Below, in pieces: positions 55,922-64,000 of a DNA stretch of 64,000 nt (its first letter is position 1; each line of letters opens with the position of its first letter). A program made the translations under genes and the position numbers. The stretch comes from Neurospora crassa OR74A (Eukaryota; Ascomycota; Sordariomycetes; Sordariales; Sordariaceae): the NCBI RefSeq assembly GCF_000182925.2, contig NC_026501.1:5435917-5499916 (forward strand), given 5' to 3'. The notes below the pieces were generated by a model. That model was not told the DNA's origin and searched no databases. It worked only from the letters and a program-made list of their open reading frames with translations.

Positions 55922-56600
55922 TAAAATTAATAAATATTAGAATTAATAGTATATAATTTTAAGATTAAATATCGTCTAAGAAAGTTAAATTTAATAAATA
56001 AACTATTAAGGAAATTATAATTATAAAGAGAAGAATAGGAGGTAAAGGGCGACTACCTATTAATAAAGGTTATTAAAAGGGGTAAGGAGAAAGGTTGGAC
56101 GATAAAGGAAAATTAAATATTGAAAATACTAGTAAAATAAGTAATTTTAATTAGAAAGGAGGCTTAGAGGACGGTAGTAGAAGAGAAGGAATAGTAATAG
56201 GATATAAGTGAAATAGAAGAGGGTTAGGCGTTAGAGGACGAAGGGGTTAAATTATAGGAAGAAGGGCGGAATTTATAGGGGGAAAGCGAATTAAATAAGG
56301 AAGAAAGGAAGTGAAAGGAAATTGAGAGTAATAGTAAAGAAGATAGAGTAGTAAGGAAAAGGGTAAGGGTCGTAAATAAAGCCGCTACTAAATTAGGGAA
56401 GAAGGATGAAAGTATTATTATAAAAAATATAGGCGGGTATATAGTAATAGTAAGGGTATAGAAGGATAAAGAATAGTTACTATTATTAGAATAGTAATTA
56501 TTAGAAGCGTAGAAGGAAGACTTATTTATTATTAAAGAAATATAAAAGAATAGTAAAAGGAGGAGACGGGTAAAGAATTAGAAGATAAGGGAAAATAGAA
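55922..56600 (+). pseudogene. RNase H C-terminus and charged linker of the chromovirus
   Basis: Directly after the gap, one frame reads YNFKIKYRLRKLNLINKLLR (55953-56012), matching the end of the Ty3 RNase H domain with its basic Tyr-Arg-Pro-Gly-Lys block, with Pro to Leu and Ala/Asp changes from transitions. The following 580 bp are extremely purine-rich on the + strand (Glu/Lys/Arg/Gly-type codons) and lead to the integrase. Confidence 0.7.
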
Positions 56601-56924
56601 CTCTATAGTATTAATATTAGGTCTACGTTCCAGAACGGATACGGGCCGAATTACTCTACGCTTATTATAATATAGTAATAGCTGGATATCTAAGTTAAAG
56701 GAAGACGTTAAAGTATATTAATTAATTCTATTACTAGCCTACTATTATAATTAATATTAAATTTTACGTCCGTGAATATTTAATGTACTAGAAAATTAAA
56801 CTTTATAACTATTAATTATATAAATTATTAAAGTCGTTATTTATCCCTACTATCCTTTAGTAAAATATTTTGTATAATTTTATTACCGGTATACTAAAAT
56901 TATTTAACCCCGTATTTAATTGGA
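56601..56924 (+). pseudogene. Integrase zinc-finger region of the chromovirus
   Basis: The reading VPERIRAELLYAYYNIVIAG is followed by a stop, RKTLKYIN, and further stops, in the order of the Ty3 H2C2 zinc-binding domain; both His positions read Tyr (CAY to TAY) and Trp/Arg codons are stops. The sequence ends at the second gap. Confidence 0.75.
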
Positions 56925-57024
56925 NNNNNNNNNNNNNNNNNNNNNNNNNNNNNNNNNNNNNNNNNNNNNNNNNNNNNNNNNNNNNNNNNNNNNNNNNNNN
57001 NNNNNNNNNNNNNNNNNNNNNNNN
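56925..57024. other. Assembly gap (Ns)
   Basis: 100 N inside the integrase core, presumably of unknown true size. Confidence 0.98.
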
Positions 57025-57760
57025 AAAAGACGATTAATATTTAATAATTTATATTTTTTTTTTAGCGAAATATATTCTAATAATTTAGCCTCCTAAATTC
57101 TATTATATTAAATAAAAGTAGCCTTTTTATAAACTAATTCTAAAAGATTTACTACAAATTCTTAGATATCTATAAACGCCTTAATACAATTTAGTACCCT
57201 TAAATAGATAAATAAACGGAGAGGTAAAATTAGAATTTAGAATTGTACCTTCGGATCTTCTACGATATAGAGTAGGTTAATTAGGCTAAAAAAATTATAT
57301 TAATATAATAAACGTATAATAATTATTTCTATACTACTATTAGAAAATCCCCCTCGGAGCTACTCTTTAGGTATTATCCTTAAGGACTAGCGGATCCGGA
57401 GCGAAGGCGGAGGATAATCTTTCCAATAGCAATTACTAATTGGATTAACGAATTACTTCGTAGGTAATTAAAAATTGTAATAACCTTAGGGGTTATTAAT
57501 TAAGGGTATATAAAATAATATAATAAAGTTCGAAAATTAAAGGAGTTCAACGTTGGAAGCTAAGTTTTATTTAATACGAAATATATTAAATAATACTATT
57601 TAAGCGCTAAATTAATAAATAAATTTTTAGGACCTTTCTAAATTATTAAGGTTATTAAGAAGAAGAAGATAATATACCGATTTATATTCTCTATACATTA
57701 TTAAATTTATTTAATATTCTTTATTACTCTATTAGAGCCGTACTATAAGGATCCTACTAT
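57025..57760 (+). pseudogene. Integrase core and C-terminal domain of the chromovirus
   Basis: At 57198-57224 the codons cct-taa-ata-gat-aaa-taa-acg-gag read P*IDK*TE, the integrase block whose Gln and Gly codons became stop and Lys by C-to-T or G-to-A. It is followed by LELYLRIFYDIE. At about 57615-57730 the C-terminal domain reads KLINKFLGPF, a stop, then VIKKKKIIYRF and TLLEPYYKDPT, the usual end of Ty3 integrases before a chromodomain. Confidence 0.85.
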
Positions 57761-57940
57761 AGTAGTACTACAAAGGGAAATTATAAATATTGAGGAGGAT
57801 AATATTTAATATAAAGTCGAAGCGATTATAAAGTATTATAAATCCGGCCGCTAATATTAATTTTAGGTTAAATAGAAGGGGTATCCGAATAATAAGAATT
57901 CGTAGGTTTTACGCGAAGATATAAATTACTTAGACCTACT
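57761..57940 (+). pseudogene. Chromodomain of the chromovirus
   Basis: Stop-broken but clear: YKVEAIIKYYKSGR, then stops, then KGYPNNKNS*VLREDI, with the chromodomain Trp codons turned into TAG and the Tyr/Lys/Gly positions kept. A chromodomain at the integrase end defines chromoviruses and is thought to steer insertion to heterochromatin. Confidence 0.85.
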
Positions 57941-58039
57941 TAAGGAATATAAAGTTAAGGAAATATAACGGCGGTATATTAGCGGCGGACTAATTATTAA
58001 ATTAATAAGGGTTAATTAGGTAATAAAAGGAGAATAATA

Positions 58040-58470
58040 ATTATTAGAGGTATAGAGTAGAAATGTAAAATATAAATGTAAAACGTAAGATGTAGATGTG
58101 AGACGTAGATGTAAGACGTTAAATATAGATGTAAGATATAAAATACAAATGTAAGATATAGATGTAAGATGTAAGATATAGACGTAAGACGTAGACGTAA
58201 AACGTAAGACGTAGACGTAAGACGTAAATATAAGACGTAAATATAAAGCGTAGAATAGAAATATAAAATATTAATGTGAGTTATAAAGTAAAAACGTAAG
58301 TAGAAATGTAAAATATAGATATAAAATATAGAAGTAAGGTATAAAATAGATATACAAAGGTAGAAATATAAGAGTAGAAATATAGAATAGAAATATAAAG
58401 TAGAGATACGAAAGTAGAAATATAAAGTAAAAATATAAAGTAGAAATGCAAAGCAGAGATATAAAATAGA
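58040..58470 (+). repeat. Degenerate short tandem repeat (atgtaagacgtag type)
   Basis: Over 400 bp built of variants of agatgtaagacgtagac and agaaatataaag, period about 6-13 bp and irregular. It lies in the non-canonical segment after the chromodomain. Not obviously coding. Confidence 0.75.
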
Positions 58471-59246
58471 AATAATAAATAGGATAAAAGATAGGAAGGA
58501 AAGGTAGTTTAATTTAATGTAGGATACTAATAAAGCGTTAAATAGAATATAACCCGCATTTTCTATTATTACTCCGAATAAAAAAATCCTTAGCGGCGTC
58601 TACTATTATTAATATAGAATTAAAATTTACAACTTTAAGAGGAATACTCCCGTACGCTACCGCACCTATTAATAATATTTATAAATACTACTTTATACTA
58701 TTTATTTATAGTCCTCCTTTGCGAATTCTAATAATTCGTTTAATTTCCTATCTATAGATACTAGCCTCCTATTAACCGTCTAACGCTAAGGATTATAATT
58801 ATAATTAGGGGAGGGGGGGATACAAATAGGAATATTCGGCGTAGAAATATTTATAGGAGAGCTATTATTATTAATAATAGGACTATTAGTAAGGGCTACC
58901 GGATCGATATTAATATTAATATTACTAATACTATAGTAGTTAAATTTCGAATAGCCCTTATAATTGAAATTCCTAGCTCGGAGTATACTAAGCAATATTA
59001 TAGGGAAACTATTATTAATAAAGCGCGCTTATATTATAACCTAAAACGCTACTATAGATTAATGTAATTGCTATAAGAGGGGGGTAAGTAGGGGGCTATT
59101 AATATTAGTAAAGTATATAATTTTAGTTACTATATCCTATATATTGTTCTAGAGATTATAAATACTATAAGGGACTTCGAGTATATAGCGGTGTAGTGAT
59201 AGCGAATACTGCGATTTCTCGTTGAACTCTGGAAGGAGAAGACGTT

Positions 59247-59282
<36 letters not shown>

Positions 59283-60560
59283 AATAGGAGAGGTAATAAG
59301 AAGAAGATAACGTACCTTTAATTTAGCAAGTATTTATACTAATTAAACGGAGTACTTCGCGTAGGTTTAGGGTTAGAATATTAGTAAATATTTAAGTTAA
59401 AGTAATACTATATTTTAAATAAATAAAAAGGCGGATATTATTGAAGGATAGGAAAGAAGTAGCCGATTAAAGGTTAATTATAAATATAAAGTAAGAGGAA
59501 GGAGAGGATAGAGCGAAAAGAAAGAAAATAGAAAGGGGAAGCGAATATATTAATTAGGCTTATAAAGGAGGTGGGGATTAGTATATAAATATATAATAGA
59601 AATATATATATTTATAATAGAGGCCGGTTTAAGTAAGGGGGTAATTAAGGTAGTTATAGAATTAAGGGAGGGGGTAGTAAATATAATTATAAAAATAAAG
59701 ATAGGAGGGAGAAGAGAAGAAAGGCGAAGAGGGTAAGTAGAAGGGACGTTATATAAGCGAAGGAGGAAGTCCTTATACGAATATAAATTAAAGTAAGCGA
59801 ATAAAATTCTAGGCGAATGAATATAAAATAATATAGGGTAAGAAGAGCGTTAGGTAGTTATATAGGCGGTAGGAAGGGGTAAACGGAAGGATAGGACGAA
59901 GGCGATAATTAGAAGGGGAAGGATAGGACGAGTAAATAGTAGCGGCGGCTATAAGAAGGTAGGAGAGAAAAGTAAAAAATAAGAAAGTATATTTCGAATT
60001 ATAATAAAGAAAGTAGGGGTAGTAATTAGGAATTATACTATTGGAACGAAAAGAGTAACGTAAGGAACGAGACGAGGGTAATGGGAAGGCGATTAGGAAG
60101 GAATAATATAAATAAGGGAGGTTTACGGAGGAAGTAGTATATAGAATTATAGGAGGCGAAGAAAGGAAATGAAGGTCCTGAAAATAGAATTTATAAGGGG
60201 GGGGATTATATTTAAAATTCGTAGTAGGTTATAGTAGGTTGTAGTAGGTGCGAATAATAGAGAATAGCCTACGAAAGGAGCCTCGGAATTCAATTATATA
60301 GGTATTATATAATAGGTGTAAATAACGGAGGGTGCCCGGCGAAAGTATTAAACCGCGCTATAAATGTAGATAATAGAGAATATTCGGTAAGATAAACTAC
60401 AGAGTATAATTATATTAGTATCCTAAAATACTTATTAATACTCTTAAATTCGGCGTAGTACTCTTTATTAAGTAAAATAATACTTACTACCTCGTACGCT
60501 TACGGGATAATAGTCTTAGTAACGGTCGGGAACCCGATTAACTTTTTAAATTTAATACCG
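58471..60560. other. AT-rich chromovirus 3' segment with an A run and strong purine bias
   Basis: About 2 kb between the two minisatellites. Holds a run of 31 A (59250-59280), a C/G-skewed stretch at 58780-59100, and, from 59280 to 60180, a + strand nearly free of C. A polypurine tract followed by ttatatt at 60192-60212 nearly copies the one before the right LTR (61351-61371). The 69-codon ORF at 58786-58995 on the minus strand is low-complexity and not supported. Confidence 0.5.
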
Positions 60561-60579
60561 GTCTTATATCTATATTAGG

Positions 60580-61150
60580 ATTTATAAGAATAAATATTAT
60601 AATACCGATATTTTAGCGGCGGAATACTAGCGCTTTAAATCTAATACCGGTTTTATACCCGTATTGGAATTTATAAAAATAAATATTATAATACTAATAT
60701 TCTAGTGGGCGGCTTCGTATCCGCCTTGGAGCTTATGAGAATAGATATTATAATACTAATATTTTAATAGGCGGCTCGCTATATTTAAAGCTTATAAAAA
60801 TAAATATTATAATACTAATATTTTAATAGGCGGCTTCGTATCCGTATTTAGAGCTTATAAGAATAGATATTACAATACCGATATTCTAGCGGGCGGCTTC
60901 GTATCCGCATTTAGAATTTATAAAAATAGATATTACAATACTAATATTCTAAGAGGCGGCTTTGTATCCGTATTTAGAATTCGTAAGAATAGATATTATA
61001 ATACTAATATTCTAGTAGGCGGCTTCGTATCTATATTTGGAGCTTAGGAGAAGGAATATTATAATACCGAAGTTTAGGCGGGTAGCTTCGTATTTATAAT
61101 TAGAATTTAAGAAAAGGGATAGTACAATACTAATATTCTAACGGACGGCT
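60580..61150 (+). repeat. 63-bp minisatellite, about eight copies
   Basis: Copies start near 60587, 60674, 60739, 60797, 60859, 60922, 60985, 61047 and 61111; the central ones have a 63-bp period. The core reads aatactaatattcta then ggcggcttcgtatccg. The copies differ mostly by transitions. It lies between the two polypurine tracts, upstream of the right LTR. Confidence 0.88.
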
Positions 61151-61367
61151 CGCTAGTAGCGAAGCGGCTATAATATCCGGAATATAATATCAGTAATTAT
61201 TATAAGTAATAGTTTACTTAAACTAAGGAGCGAAAATATTGCACCTCCGCCGGTAATATAGCCTAATAACGTTATAATAGTATAATATTAATGCCCTCCG
61301 CTATTTGACCGGGATTTACTACGAATTGCAAAGGTTCTAAGGACGGAACTTATAAGGGGGGGGGTTA

Positions 61368-61707
61368 TATTAGGAAGCTAAAAGTTCGTATATAGAAGCA
61401 CCTTAGTAATTATTACTCCCCTTTATTAACTAACGCGTAGGATTACTAATAATAACGCCTATATCGGGTCGGGTTCGTAGAAAGGATAATCCGGCACCGC
61501 GCTGAGGCGCTAAACTAGTACGAGGCTTTATAACGCTCGTTAGCGGATGAATAGAGTTTGTATAGGTATAAAAGAGGCTTAATAGAGTGTAGTTTATTAT
61601 AGTCGGTAATTATTAATATATCTTTAAATTAACCCCTAATTTACTATCCCCTATGCGTAGCTACGACCGTAGTCACCTCAGCCTACCTTTCGCCTACGTT
61701 CCTAACA
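61368..61707 (+). repeat. Right LTR of the chromovirus
   Basis: 340 bp; starts tattagg (TG tip changed to TA) and ends cctaaca, with the second TTATA at 61708-61712. Confidence 0.9.
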
Positions 61708-61712
61708 TTATA
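61708..61712. repeat. Target-site duplication TTATA (right)
   Basis: Second copy of the target duplication of the chromovirus. Confidence 0.85.
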
Positions 61713-62247
61713 CAATTACTACTCGGACTACTTCCACTTAAACTTATTAACGCTTAGTCTACTACTATATATATATAGTCCTTACGGACCTGGTATATAA
61801 TATACATATTCTATAAGGCGCTCTATAGGTACTAAAACGGAAGTCTAAAATCGGTTTATTCTCGTAGCAAATAATATAGTATAAAATCTAAGAATTATTT
61901 ATAGCCCTCCGCAGCCTTCCTCTACTACGGAATAGGGGGTTTTTAAAGTTTATAGCGGCTATACAACGTTAGGGAGGTATATCGTACATTTAATTATTAA
62001 TATTGTTAATTAATAATATACAAAAAGTATACGAAAGCGCGAAAAACGGCTATATAGGAATATACTAATAGGAAAAGCGTAAAATTCAAATAGTACTAAT
62101 AATTCTTTTGCGGGTAGAAAGGGGGTTTCCGGTCCGTGCGTTAGTAAATTAATAGTGCAAACGTGGTTTTACGTGGATCCGCCCGCGAAAAGCACTAACT
62201 CCTTACCCGGATTTTTTAGCGGCCCAGCTCGTGTAGGTATATAGAGA
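61713..62247 (-). other. Helitron 5' portion
   Basis: AT-rich then increasingly GC-balanced DNA between the chromovirus and the proposed Helitron 5' terminus. No clear coding blocks. It ends inside a small palindrome, aggtatat-agag-atatacct (62235-62254). Assigned to the Helitron because the chromovirus target duplication joins it to 54909. Confidence 0.45.
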
Positions 62248-62337
62248 TATACCTCCCCGGGCACTATTAGGGTATGGTCGCATCACCAACCCAGGCAACC
62301 GAAAGCGGAAGTGGCAAGTCTTGGTTGAGATGTTCCC
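62248..62337. other. Short GC-balanced spacer
   Basis: 90 bp between the proposed Helitron 5' end and the fold-back element; no feature seen. Confidence 0.4.
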
Positions 62338-63402
62338 ACCGTTAAACGCCAGACCCTATCTTGGCATTTCTTGGCATCAGGCATTTCGGACCCCTATCAT
62401 CTAAGGTATTTTTTCAGGAGTTGGTAGAAGCCCTCGATTTTTCGACTTTAAACGCGTATAATTCCACAGCGCGGACGGCCGCTGAGGTGCACTATATATA
62501 TTCTAATAGCTCTTTCAACAAGGAATCCGAATCTGAAGTCCGTTTTCGAATACAATAAAGACTCGTAGAGCTATAAGCGAAAATATCCAAAAATAGTACA
62601 AATCGCAAAAATAAAGTAGAGGTTATATAATAGTATCTAAAAAGACGGATTTAATAATAAAATCCATCTTTAAATATCTTTTACTCTGAAGGTGAAATAG
62701 TTAAAAGAAATAAAATTGAAATTTGGTTTTTAAATTATATTATAATAAAAAAGAAAGTTACGAAAAAACAGACTTTATATTCGGAATTAGCGTATTAATT
62801 TGTATATAAAAGTCTATAACCTTTACTATATTATACTCTCCAATCTTTATTTTTTTTATAAAATTCAAAATTTTTAAAAAAATAAATTTAAAAAAAATAT
62901 TCTTTTTACTCATTTTCCTTTATATCTTTGTATTAGAGTAGATTAAATACTTTTCTAAGTACTTTCAAATATACTAAATCCAAATTTTAAATCCGTTTTT
63001 AATTATCTCCACTTTTGGCCGTTATATAGTCGAAAAACTAAATTTTGAACTTTATTTCTTTTAACTATATCTTTACCAAAATAGAAGATATCCAAAAAGC
63101 AATTTCACTATTAAGTCCGTCTTTTTAAAAACTATTATATAACTTCTACTTCATTTTTGCCATTTTTACTATTTTTAGATATTTTCGCTTATAGCTCTAC
63201 GAGTCTTTATTATATTCGAACACGGACTTCAGATTTGGATTCCTTATTGAAAGAGCTATTAGAATATATATAGTACACCTAAGCGGCCGTTTGCGCTGTG
63301 GAATTATACGCGTTTAAAGTCGAAAAATCGAGGGCTTCTGCCAACCCCTAAAAAATGCCTCAGATGATGGGGGTGCCAAAGAGGGTCTGGCGTTTGGCGG
63401 TG
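62338..63402. mobile_element. Fold-back element with long terminal inverted repeats
   Basis: The left arm (about 62338-62750) and right arm (about 63010-63402) are reverse complements with mostly transition differences and a few indels. Matching stretches include agccctcgatttttcgactt (62432 on) and gactcgtagagctataagcg (62562 on). The outermost matching words are aaacgccagaccct at 62344 and its complement at 63382 and 63409. The middle, about 260 bp, is very A/T-rich, with no coding text. It could be a long-TIR MITE or an inverted duplication that attracted RIP. Confidence 0.82.
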
Positions 63403-63699
63403 GATACGAGGGTCTGGCGTTTGGCGGTGGGAATGGTTGTTGGTACCATTCGTCGAAATAATGTGAAGAAGGTCGCACAGTTCCCCGTATGTTGGGTTTG
63501 TGCAAGATTGCTCTTGTGCATTACGGGCGCAACATGTTGCACTGTCTTTACACCAGTTGGCGCTATCCACCCATAGATCATCGGCGGTTGCGATACAAGT
63601 GGTACACGAATAAAGAGCCTGGACAACTTGAACCCAATTCATCCAAAACATGGTACCTCTGGGCAAACAAGACATCTTGGTCTGTCCTGGCCAGAGCAT
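63304..63699 (-). CDS. Tentative Cys-rich ORF running into the fold-back arm
   Basis: 131 codons on the minus strand, preceded directly by an in-frame stop. The middle has a dense Cys pattern (YSCTTCIATADDLWVDSANW, then CKDSATCCARN and SCTNPTYGELC), which resembles a disulfide-rich fungal secreted protein, but there is no signal peptide at the ORF start, so a first exon would be missing. After the two HRQTPDP units the reading enters the inverted-repeat arm and ends in it, so the original C-terminus may be replaced. Overlapping readings in other frames (63578-63988 minus, 63489-63833 plus) compete. Low confidence. Confidence 0.3.
   Translation of the reverse strand: MLWPGQTKMSCLPRGTMFWMNWVQVVQALYSCTTCIATADDLWVDSANWCKDSATCCARNAQEQSCTNPTYGELCDLLHIISTNGTNNHSHRQTPDPRIHRQTPDPLWHPHHLRHFLGVGRSPRFFDFKRV
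63381..63434. repeat. 27-bp tandem duplication at the fold-back edge
   Basis: The word gagggtctggcgtttggcgg occurs at 63381 and 63408, period 27. In the minus-strand reading it gives two 9-residue units beginning HRQTPDP. Confidence 0.85.
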
Positions 63700-64000
63700 T
63701 TACGAGAACACGCACTTGCTGGCTTGGTGGCTTTGCCGATTCTACTCGGTTTGCTGTTCCACAGACCATAAAGAAACATATGTCGGGATCACATCCAAAC
63801 CATGGTGATAGGATCACACTATTTGCTCTGTGAACCAACAGACCGTTCCTTCCCCGGGAATCGGAGGATTCAATGACAACGCCGCACAAACCAGCCCAAG
63901 GTACCGGATGTTGGGACGTGAAGACGGATCCTAGTGTATTAGGCGCCTTCACCACTAACTCCGCCACCACTCCCACAACCACCAACACGGCGCTTTCCGT
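63700..64000. other. GC-balanced right edge
   Basis: No RIP signature. A + strand reading from the ATG at 63871 (MTTPHKPAQGTGCWDVKTDP) stays open to the window end and is Thr-rich; a minus-strand reading is open over the same bases. Neither can be decided here. Confidence 0.3.

Larger units (their letters stand above)
54915..61707 (+). mobile_element. RIP-degraded Ty3/gypsy chromovirus retrotransposon
   Basis: Two 340-bp LTRs (54915-55254 and 61368-61707) with inverted tips TGTTAGGA and TCCTAACA (each partly altered), flanked by TTATA. A polypurine run precedes the right LTR (61351-61364), so the element is on the + strand. Coding remnants in order: RNase H end, integrase zinc finger, integrase core, integrase C-terminal domain and chromodomain. 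Two 100-N gaps hide at least the protease/reverse-transcriptase part and some of the integrase core; real gap lengths are unknown. About 3.4 kb of additional DNA, including two minisatellites, lies between the chromodomain and the right LTR, unusual for the family. The target is inside the Helitron, so this insertion is younger. Confidence 0.88.
46323..62247 (-). mobile_element. RIP-degraded Helitron, interrupted by two LTR retrotransposons
   Basis: Rolling-circle transposon on the minus strand. The 3' end lies at 46323: a GC-rich hairpin, five bases, then CTAG, followed by host T (minus strand), matching the Helitron rule hairpin-CTRR|T. Rep and Pif1-type helicase coding remnants follow on the same strand at 49.1-54.9 kb. 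The proposed 5' end is TC at 62247-62246 with host A next to it, so the insertion is between A and T as the family requires; this end is less certain. Two later insertions split it: 50988-53320 (target duplication AAAGC) and 54915-61707 (target duplication TTATA). Without them and the gaps the Helitron is about 6.8 kb. The whole body is AT-rich with transitions of the RIP type, while both tips remain GC-balanced. Confidence 0.7.

Noticed and set aside
58786-58995. 69-codon minus-strand ORF in the chromovirus 3' segment
   Set aside because: Asn/Ile/Pro low complexity of AT-rich DNA; neighbouring frames full of stops.
58040-61150. Repeat arrays considered as CRISPR
   Set aside because: Units are directly adjacent or degenerate without unique spacers, and the DNA is fungal.
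46323-62247. Idea that the AT-rich block is a centromere or mitochondrial insert
   Set aside because: It is fully explained by identifiable Helitron and LTR remnants with RIP-type transitions; no mitochondrial gene text was seen, though a centromere-like location cannot be excluded.
62361-62558. 65-codon ORF in the fold-back left arm
   Set aside because: Lies wholly in an inverted-repeat arm, with a mirror in the right arm; no protein features.

Overview
The window is nuclear DNA of a filamentous ascomycete, most likely a Sordariomycete. The evidence is short introns with GT(A/G)AG(T) donors, CTAAC branch points and C/TAG acceptors; CACC-ATG type starts; single-copy genes of fungal families; and a block that looks wrecked by repeat-induced point mutation (RIP), in which C-to-T and G-to-A transitions have turned Trp, Gln and Arg codons into stops and His into Tyr while CpG is kept. 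No species is claimed. LAYOUT. Positions 1-46,300 are ordinary gene space with sixteen supported protein genes, nine of them rebuilt here across introns: PTA1/symplekin (-), COA3 (+), DEP1 of the Rpd3L complex (-), NOP12 (+), alpha-tubulin (-), a GPI-anchored Ser/Thr-rich KRE9-like protein (-), a secreted NTF2-like protein (-), a PI-PLC-like phosphodiesterase (+), a conserved protein of unknown role with a mitochondrial-looking N terminus (+), a basic low-complexity nuclear-type protein (-), a peroxisomal MaoC/hydratase-2 enzyme (+), tubulin cofactor E (+), a CCCH zinc-finger protein (+), a pyridoxal-reductase-type aldo/keto reductase (+), dynein intermediate chain (-), ATP synthase subunit e (+), plus an unrecognised 307-residue protein (-) near the edge. 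A probable multi-intron transcript without a clear ORF lies at 21.7-22.9 kb, and a near-perfect 78-bp inverted repeat at 45.4-45.7 kb. Positions 46,323-62,247 are a nest of mobile elements: a minus-strand Helitron (Rep HUH plus Pif1-type helicase remnants, 3' hairpin plus CTAG end) interrupted by two LTR retrotransposons. The first is a 2,333-bp element (266-bp LTRs, target duplication AAAGC) sitting inside the Rep coding region. The second is a Ty3/gypsy chromovirus with 340-bp LTRs and target duplication TTATA; it contains two assembly gaps, so its middle (reverse transcriptase) is unseen. Positions 62,338-63,402 form an AT-rich fold-back element with arms of about 0.36-0.41 kb, and the last 600 bp are again GC-balanced and only tentatively coding. 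HOW THE GENES WORK TOGETHER. There are no operons; neighbours are divergent, convergent or tandem housekeeping genes. Three act on microtubules (alpha-tubulin, its folding cofactor E, dynein intermediate chain), two in mitochondrial respiratory complexes (COA3, ATP synthase e), and two in nuclear RNA/chromatin work (PTA1, DEP1). The repeat block is best read as heterochromatin-type, genome-defence-silenced DNA beginning about 2.1 kb upstream of the last recognised gene.
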